The notes: generated by a model not told the origin, from the sequence alone. Shown: positions 50,444 through 59,301, counted from the stretch's first letter. The stretch: 64,000 bases of DNA from Klebsiella sp. RHBSTW-00484 (GCF_013705725.1 NZ_CP055481.1:2232001-2296000); one strand, 5' to 3'. A program made the numbers and translations.

Positions 50444-51179
50444 TGTTTTGCAGCACTTGCACCAGCGCCTCGCGAAAGCGGGGGAGTAAATCAGCTTCTT
50501 CAGGGATAAGCTCCGCCAGGGCCACGGTTTTATCGGTGCGGTAGATTCGACCGCTGCCCAGATGCGCTTCAAAGGCATTCGCCGCCTGATGCGCTGCATG
50601 GAGATCGGCGTCCAGCAATATCACCGCGTGGGCGAGGACCACATGGCCTTTGCCCCCAGCCATTGGTCGCCAATACTGAGCCGTACCGGCGATTTTACGC
50701 ACCTGCTCGCCTTCACCGCAGGCCAGATTGTAGCGACCATCGCAAAACGAACCGCTCACCGCCTGGAAATGGCTGGCGATGTTAAAAGTTGCCAGCGTGC
50801 GCTGAAGCAGGCCGCAGAGGAATAGATAAATCGGCTCTGCCGCGTCGCCCAGCGGTTGGTAAACCGGCCAGGCGAGGCTGAGATTGATAATCCCCGGCCC
50901 CTGCGGCACCAGCCCGCCGCCGGAGCGGCGTAGCCAGACTGGCCAACCCTGGCGGGCAAACTGCTCACTTACCGCCGCCAGTTCCGTGAACTTTCGGTAG
51001 CTTCCGGGGACCACAAACCCCTGCGGAGCCTGCCATAGCTGGGCGACGGCTTCACCGTTAATAGCCCGATCAAACAGCGGCTGCTCCGCCAGCGTCGGGT
51101 CGGAGCAATATTGAATCGGCAGAAACTGGTGATTAAAACGCGTCGGCCAGCATGCCTCGCCGCGAGAGTCTTGAGTCAT
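50436..51179 (-). CDS. Lipoate-protein ligase/octanoyltransferase family protein
   Basis: A 247-residue protein of the biotin/lipoate A/B ligase superfamily. WLRRSGGGLVPQGPGIINLS is the lipoyl-binding loop (RR.GGG), CDGRYNLAC and RKIAGTAQYWR hold the catalytic Lys in the KI.GTAQ pattern. LplA's usual His in GGGxVxH is replaced by Gln here. Sixteen bases downstream of the MHS transporter gene on the same strand, so probably co-transcribed. It may attach or scavenge lipoate-like acids, but the partner protein is not seen. Confidence 0.7.
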   Translation of the reverse strand: MTQDSRGEACWPTRFNHQFLPIQYCSDPTLAEQPLFDRAINGEAVAQLWQAPQGFVVPGSYRKFTELAAVSEQFARQGWPVWLRRSGGGLVPQGPGIINLSLAWPVYQPLGDAAEPIYLFLCGLLQRTLATFNIASHFQAVSGSFCDGRYNLACGEGEQVRKIAGTAQYWRPMAGGKGHVVLAHAVILLDADLHAAHQAANAFEAHLGSGRIYRTDKTVALAELIPEEADLLPRFREALVQVLQNIS

Positions 51180-51195
51180 TTTGTCTCCTTAAAGA

Positions 51196-52521
51196 CTATT
51201 CTGCGTGGCGACTGGGCTTCATCAACATCGCCGTCAGGGCGGAGAGCAGGCAGCCTGCGGTCAAATAGATAGCGACGCTGTGCCATGAACCACCTGAGAA
51301 GGTAACCAGCGCGGCGGCGATAAACGGTGTAAAGCCGCCGCCAACCACGCTGGCGACCTGATATCCCACCCCGGCCCCGCTATAGCGGTAGCTGGCGCCA
51401 AACATCTCGGTAAACATCGGCTGCTGGACGCAAACCACCATATCGTGGGCGATGTTCGCCAGCATCAGCGCGAAGAACAGGACCCAGAAATAGGACTGGC
51501 TTTCGAGCGCCATAAAAAATGGGAAACCGCTAAGCGTACCGATCAGCGCCCCGGTGATGTACACCCGACGTCGCCCGAAGCGATCCGCCAGCCATGCGAA
51601 GCAGGGAATGGTCAGGCAGCTGATGGCACCGACTAACAGGCCGATATTAAGGAACAGTTCGCGAGGCAGGCCGAGATTCTGCGTGGAGTAGTTCAGTGCG
51701 AAGGCGGTGACGATGTACATCGTCAGCAGTTCGCACAGGCGCAGACCGATGATCATTAAAAAAGCGCCCGGATGGCGGAGCAGAGCTTCTACCACCGGCA
51801 GACGCTTTTTCTTCGGTTGGCTCTGCTGATCACGCTGCTGCTGTTCGAATTCAGCCGATTCTGCCATGCCGTTACGGATCCACAGTGCCGCCAGCACCAG
51901 CACCACGCTAAACAAGAACGGCAGACGCCAGCCCCAGCTCAGGAACTGTTCATCAGTAGTGCAAGAGCTTATCAGCGAGACCAGGCCGGTAGAGAGCAGC
52001 AGGCCGACGCCGTAGCCCACCTGCACGCCGCTGCTGTAGAACGCTTTTTTATTTTTTGGCGCACTTTCTACCGCCAGCAGCGCCGCGCCGCCCCATTCAC
52101 CGCCTACCGCAAAACCCTGCACGGCACGCAGTAGAACCAGCAGAGCTGGTGCCCACCAGCCAATCTGATTGAACGAAGGCAGCAGGCCGATGCAGGCGGT
52201 CGCGATCCCCATCATCCAGACGGTCATCATCAGCATACGCTTGCGCCCAAGGCGATCGCCGAAGTGGCCGAAGATAATTCCGCCGAGCGGGCGGAAGAGG
52301 AAGCCTACGCCGAAAGTGGCGAAGGCGGCCAGGGTGCCCATCGCCGGGCTTACCTGCGGAAAGAACTCCCGGTTAAAAACCAGCGCGGCGGTAATGCCAT
52401 AGAGGAGAAAATCGTACCAGTCGACCACGGCCCCGGCGAAGCTGCCCCAGGCCGCCCTGCGGGCGCGATTGAGTGAGGTTGCCTCCTTGCCGGGGCGATT
52501 AGAAATGAGCGTTGAGTCCAT
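51196..52521 (-). CDS. MFS metabolite:H+ symporter (MHS family)
   Basis: A 441-residue, 12-segment transporter of the MHS family (ShiA, ProP and citrate symporter relatives). FAGAVVDWYDFLLYGITAAL in segment 1, GFLFRPLGGIIFGHFGDRLG, then RKRMLMMTVWMMG, and RAVQGFAVGGEWGGAALLAV are diagnostic. The N-terminus (LNRARRAAWGS) is typical too. The substrate is probably an organic acid or betaine but cannot be set. It heads the unit with the lipoate-ligase-like gene. Confidence 0.87.
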   Translation of the reverse strand: MDSTLISNRPGKEATSLNRARRAAWGSFAGAVVDWYDFLLYGITAALVFNREFFPQVSPAMGTLAAFATFGVGFLFRPLGGIIFGHFGDRLGRKRMLMMTVWMMGIATACIGLLPSFNQIGWWAPALLVLLRAVQGFAVGGEWGGAALLAVESAPKNKKAFYSSGVQVGYGVGLLLSTGLVSLISSCTTDEQFLSWGWRLPFLFSVVLVLAALWIRNGMAESAEFEQQQRDQQSQPKKKRLPVVEALLRHPGAFLMIIGLRLCELLTMYIVTAFALNYSTQNLGLPRELFLNIGLLVGAISCLTIPCFAWLADRFGRRRVYITGALIGTLSGFPFFMALESQSYFWVLFFALMLANIAHDMVVCVQQPMFTEMFGASYRYSGAGVGYQVASVVGGGFTPFIAAALVTFSGGSWHSVAIYLTAGCLLSALTAMLMKPSRHAE

Positions 52522-52822
52522 ACCTGTCCTGTCTGTTGCTGAATTTATAATTTTTGGAATGAGACGCTTTCCTGATTAGCGTTCTATTGAGACTACCGCG
52601 CTGATGGAAAAGAGAAAAGATTTTTACCTGGGCTTTGTCCTGAAAGGCATATAGCGTCTGGACAGAGGAAAGGACAACGGTCTTCCTGGCCGCTCAGAAT
52701 GTGAGCTTCAGAGTTGGCTTATTGTCTTTAATTTATTTTTTAGTCTCGATGGGGACATCTTTTAAGAATTCACGCAAATGGTTTACAATTAACATGTCTC
52801 CAATTTCGGAATGGTGAGTTAA
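52522..52822. other. Divergent promoter region between the MHS transporter and the c-di-GMP operon
   Basis: 301 bases without a gene-length ORF. It must hold promoters for both flanking units. No operator palindrome was recognised. The half next to 52823 is AT-rich. Confidence 0.4.
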
Positions 52823-53320
52823 ATGCGTTTATTTTTTGCAGCTTTATTTTGTGTCATGGTTTTGCCTTCCGCTTTTGCAGAAAAACTGCCGATGCCTGTG
52901 GGGAAACCCGTTTTAACTATTTCCGGACTGATTGGGAATACGAATGAAGGCGATACGGCCGTTTTTGATGTCGCAGCATTAGAAAAACTGGGCATGGAAA
53001 CGACAGTGACCACGACACCATGGTATTCCGGGAAAGTCCGCTTTGACGGGGTTTCCCTTAGTAAACTCATGGATTTAGTCGGTGCTAAAGGAAAGTCCGC
53101 CAGGGTGCTGGCGCTAAATGATTATACCACCATCGTTCCGCTTGATGATTTTCAAAAATTCCCTGTTATTTTGGCTTTAAAAATGAATGGCGAATATATG
53201 CGCATTCGCGATAAAGGGCCTTTATTTATTGTTTACCCCTATGACAGCAGCCCGGAATTGCAGAATCAAATCTATTATTCCCGTTCAGCATGGCAGGTTT
53301 CGAAGATTATAATTGAGTAA
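52823..53320 (+). CDS. Periplasmic oxidoreductase-like (molybdopterin-fold) protein
   Basis: A 165-residue protein with a Sec signal peptide (LFFAALFCVMVLPSAFA). The mature part resembles the sulfite-oxidase molybdopterin-binding fold in short form: VLTISGLIGN, TPWYSGKVRFDGVSLSKLMD, LDDFQKFPVILALKMNGEYM, DKGPLFIVYPYD and SRSAWQVSKI. It has no Cys after the signal, so the molybdenum ligand of true enzymes is missing and a binding or sensing role is likely. Its 3' end overlaps the GGDEF-EAL gene, so it is probably the periplasmic input partner of that protein. Confidence 0.72.
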   Translation: MRLFFAALFCVMVLPSAFAEKLPMPVGKPVLTISGLIGNTNEGDTAVFDVAALEKLGMETTVTTTPWYSGKVRFDGVSLSKLMDLVGAKGKSARVLALNDYTTIVPLDDFQKFPVILALKMNGEYMRIRDKGPLFIVYPYDSSPELQNQIYYSRSAWQVSKIIIE

Positions 53321-53330
53321 GGGTTTGATC

Positions 53331-55256
53331 TTGAATCGAATACTCACTGCCATTATTTTGTCGCTTTTCATTGTTACCGGATACATTACCTATCTGGTAC
53401 ATGAGCGACAAAGTGAGCTGCAAAAATTAACGCGTTACACCGATTCGTGGTCAGTCTCACAAATAGTCTCCGAGTACATGCGCCTTGAAGCGCGGCTGAG
53501 TGCTATGGGGATGGGCGTTGAGGGGAGCGATCACGATGAGGTGCGCCTGCGTCTGGAAATTATGATGAGCCAGATTGCGCTGCTACAGCAGGGCGATCTG
53601 GGAAAGTTTATTGGTAAAGATGCGCAGCGTAAGGCGACGGTTGCCCGCCTGGTACGTATCCTGAATCAGTTGGATAAGCAACTGGATACCATGACGACTG
53701 CGCAGTTAAAACCGCTACTGCGCGAAATGAGCACGCTGGACGGACCTATGACTTCAATAGCGTCAACCTCGCTTGCTCAGGACATCAATATTGTTAATCT
53801 GACCCACGATAAAATACAGAACCTGTATTATATCTATTCGGCCATTTCTATCCTGTTGATTACCCTCTGTATCACGTTGGGTCTGCTGATGCTGCGGCAA
53901 AATAATACGCTGCGCCGTGCTCATGTGCGGATGAAATTACTGGCCAACGATCTGCAGACATCAAAAGAGAAACTGCAGGTGCAGAACCGTCGGCTGCAGT
54001 ACGACGCCTATCATGATTCGCTGACCGGTATGCCCAACCGACTCTCTTTCTGGCAACGGCTGCAGGAGATAGTTAACCAGGTCCGCCCCTATAACGGCTC
54101 GGCGGTGGTGATGCTGTTCGATCTCGACAATTTTAAGGATGTGAATGATACCCAGGGCCACGATGCCGGGGATAAGCTACTGCAGGATTTAGCCAGCCGT
54201 CTCTCCTTTTTTCGCAAAACGTCAGAGACGCTGTATCGGTTGGGGGGCGATGAGTTTGCGCTTGTTTCGCACGATTTAAGCGAGGAGATGGCGCTGGAGC
54301 GGGCGAATGTCATTCGCGAAAAAATCAGTCAGCCGTATCAGATTTATGATTCGTTGATCCATATCGGCGCTTGCATCGGGATTGTTATTTCTGATGGCGA
54401 GAGCCGTACCGATTATTTATACAAGTGTGCCGATCTGGCGCTGTACGAAGCGAAAAAAGAGGGGGCCGGCAAAGTACAGATATTCCGTCCCGATATGCTT
54501 GAGCGTTTGCAGGAGAATAAATCCTTTGAAGACGATCTGCTGCAGGCGCTGGATAAAGGTGAGTTCAGGGTTTACTACCAGCCTATTGCCGATACTATTA
54601 ACGGTGAAATCTACGGTTATGAAGCGCTGGTCCGTTGGTTTCATCCGCTGCGCGGTAGCGTACCTCCGAGCGAATTTATCCCGGTTGCCGAGAAAATCGG
54701 CCTGATTAACCCGCTGGGCGAGTGGGTCCTCAGAACCGCCTGCCGGGAGGCCGCCAGCTGGTCATCGCCGCTCAAGGTGTCGGTTAACGTTTCGCCCATT
54801 CAGCTTATTAACAGTCCGCTGACCGATACCGTCATTTCGATACTGAAAAGTACCGGGCTCGATCCGCACCGCCTCGATCTGGAGATTACCGAGTCGGATG
54901 TATTTAACGAAAACACCCGTTCCTTAGAGATCCTCAGCCAACTGCGCGAACTGGGCGTTCAAATTTCTATTGATGATTTTGGTACCGGGTATTCATCGCT
55001 ATCGCGCTTGAGTTATTTCCCTTTTGATAAGATAAAAATCGATCGTTCATTTGTGATTAATATTCCGGGTCAGAAAGATGATCTCGATATCGTCCGCTTG
55101 ATCATCAGCATGGGTAAAAGCTTGCATATGCGCATCGTTGCCGAAGGTGTTGAAACAGAAGAGCAGCTGAAGTCGTTGCAGAAATTAGGATGCGATCTGG
55201 TGCAGGGGTATTTGATCGGTAAGCCTGGGCCGCTTAATCTCGCAGATAATAAATAA
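53331..55256 (+). CDS. Membrane GGDEF-EAL protein with periplasmic sensor
   Basis: About 641 residues. An N-terminal membrane helix (ILTAIILSLFIVTGYITYLV), a periplasmic helical domain, a second helix near residue 180 (ILLITLCITLGLLMLR), then GGDEF and EAL domains. The GGDEF motif is intact (LYRLGGDEFALV, about residue 305), as is EAL (YGYEALVRW, about residue 431) with DDFGTGYSSLSRL and KIDRSFV, so either or both c-di-GMP activities are possible. Start taken at TTG 53331 (AAGGG 8 bases upstream); TTG 53313 and 53325 are alternatives. Overlap or near-contact with the upstream periplasmic gene implies a sensor pair. Confidence 0.88.
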   Translation: MNRILTAIILSLFIVTGYITYLVHERQSELQKLTRYTDSWSVSQIVSEYMRLEARLSAMGMGVEGSDHDEVRLRLEIMMSQIALLQQGDLGKFIGKDAQRKATVARLVRILNQLDKQLDTMTTAQLKPLLREMSTLDGPMTSIASTSLAQDINIVNLTHDKIQNLYYIYSAISILLITLCITLGLLMLRQNNTLRRAHVRMKLLANDLQTSKEKLQVQNRRLQYDAYHDSLTGMPNRLSFWQRLQEIVNQVRPYNGSAVVMLFDLDNFKDVNDTQGHDAGDKLLQDLASRLSFFRKTSETLYRLGGDEFALVSHDLSEEMALERANVIREKISQPYQIYDSLIHIGACIGIVISDGESRTDYLYKCADLALYEAKKEGAGKVQIFRPDMLERLQENKSFEDDLLQALDKGEFRVYYQPIADTINGEIYGYEALVRWFHPLRGSVPPSEFIPVAEKIGLINPLGEWVLRTACREAASWSSPLKVSVNVSPIQLINSPLTDTVISILKSTGLDPHRLDLEITESDVFNENTRSLEILSQLRELGVQISIDDFGTGYSSLSRLSYFPFDKIKIDRSFVINIPGQKDDLDIVRLIISMGKSLHMRIVAEGVETEEQLKSLQKLGCDLVQGYLIGKPGPLNLADNK

Positions 55257-55332
55257 CACGTTTTCTTTTATACGGACGATTTTAGTCTATCTGAAATCTT
55301 CCGTATTTATATTTTGGTTTACGTAATCCCTA

Positions 55333-55399
55333 ATGGGTATAAATAGAGGTAGGAAAAACTATCGGCAAAAAATAATACCCTCAGTGATTAAAAGGGGTA
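55333..55399 (-). promoter_or_regulatory. Three NarL heptamers upstream of yeaR
   Basis: On the - strand the NarL consensus TACYYMT is matched exactly three times: TACCCAT (55333-55339), TACCTCT (55345-55351) and TACCCCT (55393-55399). This fits the nitrate/nitrite control known for yeaR-yoaG in E. coli. A possible -10 TATGAT lies at 55400-55405. No clear FNR or NsrR palindrome was seen. Confidence 0.6.
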
Positions 55400-55463
55400 T
55401 ATGATATGCAACATATTTTCCCATTTCCGACCGTATTTATGGTGCGTAAAGAGAGGCAGAATC

Positions 55464-55796
55464 ATGCAGCGAATCATTATCCCGACCCACTATGTCCAGA
55501 CCCGCAGTACGCCGCTGTGGACCAAAGAGACAGCTCCGGCATCAATCTGGAAACGACATCTTGATGCCGGGACCCGGCAGGGCGTCTATCCGCGTCTGTC
55601 GGTCATGAGAGGGGCGATACGCTATCTGGGATTTGCTGATGAGACCAGCCCTGATCCTGTTGAAACGTTAACTATTGCCGAAGGTGAATTTGGCGTTTTT
55701 CCTCCGGAGAAATGGCACTGCATTGAAGCATTAACTGAAGATACCGTTTTTAATGTCGATTTTTATGTCGATCCTAAAATTCTGATTGAGGGCTAA
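55464..55796 (+). CDS. yeaR: DUF1971 protein YeaR
   Basis: A 110-residue cupin-like protein. HYVQTRSTPLWTKETAPASI, GTRQGVYPRLSVMRGAIRYL and FGVFPPEKWHCIEALTEDTV align with E. coli YeaR. The domain is also found fused to TehB, linking it to tellurite tolerance. ATG 55464 follows GAGAGGCAGAATC. It is 5 bases before yoaG, so the pair is an operon; E. coli yeaR-yoaG responds to nitrate, nitrite and nitric oxide. Confidence 0.9.
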   Translation: MQRIIIPTHYVQTRSTPLWTKETAPASIWKRHLDAGTRQGVYPRLSVMRGAIRYLGFADETSPDPVETLTIAEGEFGVFPPEKWHCIEALTEDTVFNVDFYVDPKILIEG

Positions 55797-55801
55797 GGAA
55801 G

Positions 55802-56143
55802 ATGATGAACAGTGAAAATCTGGGTTACTCGTTAGCGGTGATTAACGGCAACAATAAAGATAAAAAAGAGAAAGTCTATCTTAAGCCGATGGCCCTTTAT
55901 GTCCCTGATATCGCCGTACAGGCCGTATCTGAGCTTATTTCTACTCTGTCCGCGGATAATGCCGGAGGAAAAGGGTTTATATTGACGGTCACCAACAATA
56001 ATAATGGTGTATCGGTAGACAATGAATTCGCTACCCTGTCTGAGTTGCAGGATCCGACCATCGCCGCAGATGCGGTTAAAGACCTGATCAACATCGTGCG
56101 CGGCTACGAGTCTGATGAAGAGACCAACGTCTGCGGCTGGTAG
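55802..56143 (+). CDS. yoaG: YoaG-like protein with two DUF1869 repeats
   Basis: 113 residues, about twice E. coli YoaG (60). The C-terminal half (ILTVTNNNNGVSVDNEFATL ... DLINIVRGYESDEETNVCGW) is the recognisable YoaG sequence. The N-terminal half (YSLAVINGNNKDKKEKVYLK, then PMALYVPDIAVQAVSELIST) repeats the same pattern: a V.N.N core, a strand, then a V-P-x-I/V-A helix. YoaG is a homodimer, so this may be a covalent dimer. ATG 55802 or 55805 after AAGGAAG. Confidence 0.8.
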   Translation: MMNSENLGYSLAVINGNNKDKKEKVYLKPMALYVPDIAVQAVSELISTLSADNAGGKGFILTVTNNNNGVSVDNEFATLSELQDPTIAADAVKDLINIVRGYESDEETNVCGW

Positions 56144-56285
56144 TGGGTTTGTTAAAGCAGAACCGTCAGCTGCCGTCGATGGTCAGCTGACGATGAACTG
56201 CCTGTGGCGTACGACGGCGAATCCAACTGATGATCAGGCAAGTCCAAAGTTTTTTCTGACAGCACCACTGCTATTGGAAAGATAA

Positions 56286-56744
56286 CTAGTCCGCCAGTAT
56301 AAACTGGATTTCGATTTGATTATCTTTGGCTGAAGGTCCATTCCAGAAGTGATAAACCTCCCGACTTTCATTGGTCAGCATAATTTTTCCCGCAACAATA
56401 TCTTTCAGCAGCGGCGCATATCCTTGGGTGAACAGCGAACGTAAAGGGCCAGTGTAACAAGAGGAGACACAAGAAACTTTATTCAGTTTTTTAACCGACA
56501 CCGCGCCGGCAGCCTGAGCTCGCTCATCAACGATTAAGCAAAAATCAATTTTATATTTTGTTTTACCATTTTTAGGCAAGTTGTAAGAGATGAAAATCCA
56601 TTTATTATCTACTTTAATATTCTGTTTTTTTAATTCTGATTCTATTGTTTTTTGTGCATCGATAGAACATTTGGCGATTTCGGGAATACACAACATATTG
56701 CTGACGTAAGCAACATACAGTTCATCTTGAACCTTAATTTGCAT
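56286..56744 (-). CDS. Hypothetical protein, possibly GyrI-like effector-binding fold
   Basis: 152 residues from ATG 56744 (CAGGAG 8 bases upstream). No firm family. The second half (VSVKKLNKVSCVSSCYTGPL, then IMLTNESREVYHFWNGPS and QIEIQFILAD) follows the order of the GyrI/AraC effector-binding domain: a hydrophobic strand before a Y.GP turn, E-x-Y, and a final E-I strand. Unlike GyrI it has no DNA-binding domain. It lies between yoaG and fimK on the - strand, downstream of the fim operon but separated by 137 bases. Confidence 0.5.
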   Translation of the reverse strand: MQIKVQDELYVAYVSNMLCIPEIAKCSIDAQKTIESELKKQNIKVDNKWIFISYNLPKNGKTKYKIDFCLIVDERAQAAGAVSVKKLNKVSCVSSCYTGPLRSLFTQGYAPLLKDIVAGKIMLTNESREVYHFWNGPSAKDNQIEIQFILAD

Positions 56745-56880
56745 TTTTAACTCCTGAAAAAGATATGAGTGCTTTCTCATGGTTCTGGCTTCAGGAGTAC
56801 TTTATCAAAAGCGAAGGGTAGTTCAATTAAATTTTTAAAATATATTTTAATTAACTGAAGTTGTATTTTTATTGGAAATG

Positions 56881-58392
56881 CTAAGAATGAATAGCATGCT
56901 TTACCTGAACGTTAGGTGCATCGTCGAACCGACCTTCCATACCATGCGAAAGCTGCAAAATCAGCTCAGCCACGTTATCTTTTTCCACCGGCGGCGAGAG
57001 GTAATATCCCTGAAAGCGATCGATTCCCAGCGCTTGCAATCGGTTGAATTTTTCCTGGCTGTCTACGCCTTCGGCAATGCAGCGGCTACCGGTGAGCTGG
57101 CAATAATAGACCAGGCTTTGAATCAGGGCGAGGGCGTGCAGGTCGCACTGCATATCGTTCACAATACTCATATCCAGCTTATATGCGTCGAATATGACCG
57201 TGCGCACCGGAAACATCACGCTGGTTTGTGAAAAGCAGTCATCTAGTACGATGCGAAAACCGCGTTTGCGCAGCCGGGCGATATTTTCAGCTATTTTTCC
57301 ATGATGATTCGGATCTATGGTTTCGGCAAATTCCAGCACCAGTCGGTCAGACATTCGGGGATGACGTAGCTGCTGGCGCGCCGTTTCCATCATTCGGATC
57401 AGGTTTTCATTGTTGGCGATAGCGGCGGGAATATTCACCGAGAAATAACACTCGCCAGGATGCTGATTAATATTCTGTACCGCCTCCTGGAGCACAAATG
57501 CGGTCAGTACCAGCCAGGCGTACTCAGAATGTACCTGCGGCAAAAAATCGCCAGCCAGCAGTACGTCGCCATTTCGACGCCAGCGGGAAAGGATCTCTAT
57601 TCCCCGAACCTGCAGATGCTCATCGGTGATGGGCTGGAAAACCGGGAAAATTTGCCGACTGTAAATAGCATGCACAAACTCGCGCTCAAAAGTGGACAGC
57701 GCGTTGAGGGCCTTATTTGTCGTTCCTTTGAGCTGACCGCCGGGAAAACAAGCGGCCAGCTGAGGGTGGTGTTCCACCATCTTTTTCAGTCCTGCAGTTC
57801 TTTGGTTGTAGAGGGTTTTGTGGCTGATGCCGCGGCGTTTTGCCTGGACGATAGCGCTATATCCGCTGAATAAACCGAGAATGGCGTTGAGCTCCGGCCT
57901 GGTTAGCCCGCCGGGGCGTTTTCCGCGAACTTGTGCCTCTTCGTCTGATAATTGCTCAAGTAAAGGATAGCTTTCCAGAACGTGATCCTGAAGCAGTGCT
58001 GACAGGCAGGAAACGGGGAGATCGGAGGCGGCGGCGCGCACTTCAGAAAGCAGACGCCGGTCTGCAACCTGATGCAACAGCGTGTGCCACAGCCAGTTCG
58101 CCGGGCTGCGGCTGAGAAGCAGCATCGGCAGCGGCACGTTGGAGTGCTCCAGCAGGTCTGCGGCTTGTCGTAGTGTGCTAAGGAGCTTGCCTGGCGCGTC
58201 GGGCAAAAATACTACGATACGGTGAACGTGGGTGTTGACGGGTATCACCGGGGTATCCGAGGGCAGCACCACGGGCGACATCCCGCCTTCAATCATCATA
58301 GCGACTAGCCCCGCGGCGGCCAGCGAGCAGGGAGACAAGATATAATCCACCCCCGACTCGCTGCTCGGTATGCGCGAATTATTCGTAAACAA
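56881..58392 (-). CDS. fimK: FimK: HTH and EAL-domain regulator of type 1 fimbriae
   Basis: 503 residues. The N-terminal part includes a LuxR/GerE-like HTH near 160-206 (TRPELNAILGLFSGYSAIVQ, then KRRGISHKTLYNQRTAGLKK). The C-terminal EAL phosphodiesterase-type domain has EILSR at 266-270 in place of EALxR, FSVNIPA, LVLEFAET, IVLDDCF, YKLDMS, AEGVD and QGYYLS. Metal and general-base residues are retained but loop 6 (usually DDFGTG) reads DDCFSQ, so activity is uncertain. It overlaps the fimH 3' end by 14 bases and would be co-transcribed. It is likely to couple c-di-GMP to fimbriation, as in K. pneumoniae. Confidence 0.88.
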   Translation of the reverse strand: MFTNNSRIPSSESGVDYILSPCSLAAAGLVAMMIEGGMSPVVLPSDTPVIPVNTHVHRIVVFLPDAPGKLLSTLRQAADLLEHSNVPLPMLLLSRSPANWLWHTLLHQVADRRLLSEVRAAASDLPVSCLSALLQDHVLESYPLLEQLSDEEAQVRGKRPGGLTRPELNAILGLFSGYSAIVQAKRRGISHKTLYNQRTAGLKKMVEHHPQLAACFPGGQLKGTTNKALNALSTFEREFVHAIYSRQIFPVFQPITDEHLQVRGIEILSRWRRNGDVLLAGDFLPQVHSEYAWLVLTAFVLQEAVQNINQHPGECYFSVNIPAAIANNENLIRMMETARQQLRHPRMSDRLVLEFAETIDPNHHGKIAENIARLRKRGFRIVLDDCFSQTSVMFPVRTVIFDAYKLDMSIVNDMQCDLHALALIQSLVYYCQLTGSRCIAEGVDSQEKFNRLQALGIDRFQGYYLSPPVEKDNVAELILQLSHGMEGRFDDAPNVQVKHAIHS

Positions 58393-59290
58393 AAGTCACC
58401 CCGATAATTGACTGCACGTTGCCCGCCGTCACTTGTCCGCTGGTGCGCGCGTAGTTAGCGGTTAAGCCCAGGCTCACCGCCGAAGCACTCACGTTGCCTA
58501 AGGACACCGTACTGTTGGCAGGAACTGCGCTACCGTTACGCGTTAGCTGAACGCCAATCCCGAGGGCCGGAGAGGCCGATGCGGTATTCGTGAATATTGA
58601 GTTGCCAGCATCTTCCGTGGTCCCGGAGAGGTAATAGCCCAGATTCTGGCTTTGCGCGCAGTAAACCGTCAGCGGTATTGCCGCTGAAGCTGGATATTCC
58701 GGCAGCGTCACCGTCACGTCGCGAGCAGAAACGTCGCAGCCGCCAGTTGGAACCACCACATCGTTGTTAGCGTAAATGTTCCATACGAACTGAAAGTCAT
58801 CGCTGTCCTTGTTGTTGGTCTGGCGCAGGATCAGCACGGCGATTAATGACCCGGCGGAAATCGCTACCCCGCCAGCAGTGCTGATGGGCGTCAGATAGAG
58901 CAGGGTAGGCCAGGGTTTATCGATACTTGAGTTGTATACCACCCGCGCGGTTTCGCTGGTGGTTGGAAACGGGTAGCTGGTACCGTTGTACCTGACGGTG
59001 CCGGAAAAGCTCGACAGTACGCCGCCGTAGGCGGAACCGCGTTGTAGTGTCACGTAGTCAGTTATCGTTTCCGGGAAGTCGTTATGACAAAAAATCTGCG
59101 TTGATAAGTCAACGACCAGGTTCTGCCCGACGCTGACCGCCGGGGCGAGGTTCACGTAAACGTTCGCCGTACCGCCGCCGATGGGGATCGTGGCTCCGCC
59201 AGCAGTTCTGCAGGCGAAGGACCAGGCGTTGAGCGACCAACCTGCCAACAGCAGCGTCATCAACAGGGTTATCATCTTTCTCATTAACAT
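58379..59290 (-). CDS. fimH: Type 1 fimbrial tip adhesin FimH
   Basis: 303 residues: signal peptide, lectin domain, then pilin domain ending VTFVYE. Counting the mature chain from FACRTAGG, the mannose pocket is intact: Phe1, Asn46, Asp47, Asp54, Gln133, Asn135, Asp140 and Phe142. The tyrosine gate is not: position 48 is Phe (HNDFPET, codon TTC) and position 137 is Lys (RQTNNKDSDDF, codon AAG), where E. coli has Tyr at both. Other differences cluster at 98-106. It is exported, chaperoned by FimC and placed at the tip above FimG. Confidence 0.96.
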   Translation of the reverse strand: MLMRKMITLLMTLLLAGWSLNAWSFACRTAGGATIPIGGGTANVYVNLAPAVSVGQNLVVDLSTQIFCHNDFPETITDYVTLQRGSAYGGVLSSFSGTVRYNGTSYPFPTTSETARVVYNSSIDKPWPTLLYLTPISTAGGVAISAGSLIAVLILRQTNNKDSDDFQFVWNIYANNDVVVPTGGCDVSARDVTVTLPEYPASAAIPLTVYCAQSQNLGYYLSGTTEDAGNSIFTNTASASPALGIGVQLTRNGSAVPANSTVSLGNVSASAVSLGLTANYARTSGQVTAGNVQSIIGVTFVYE

Positions 59291-59301
59291 ATTCTCCTGA
59301 A

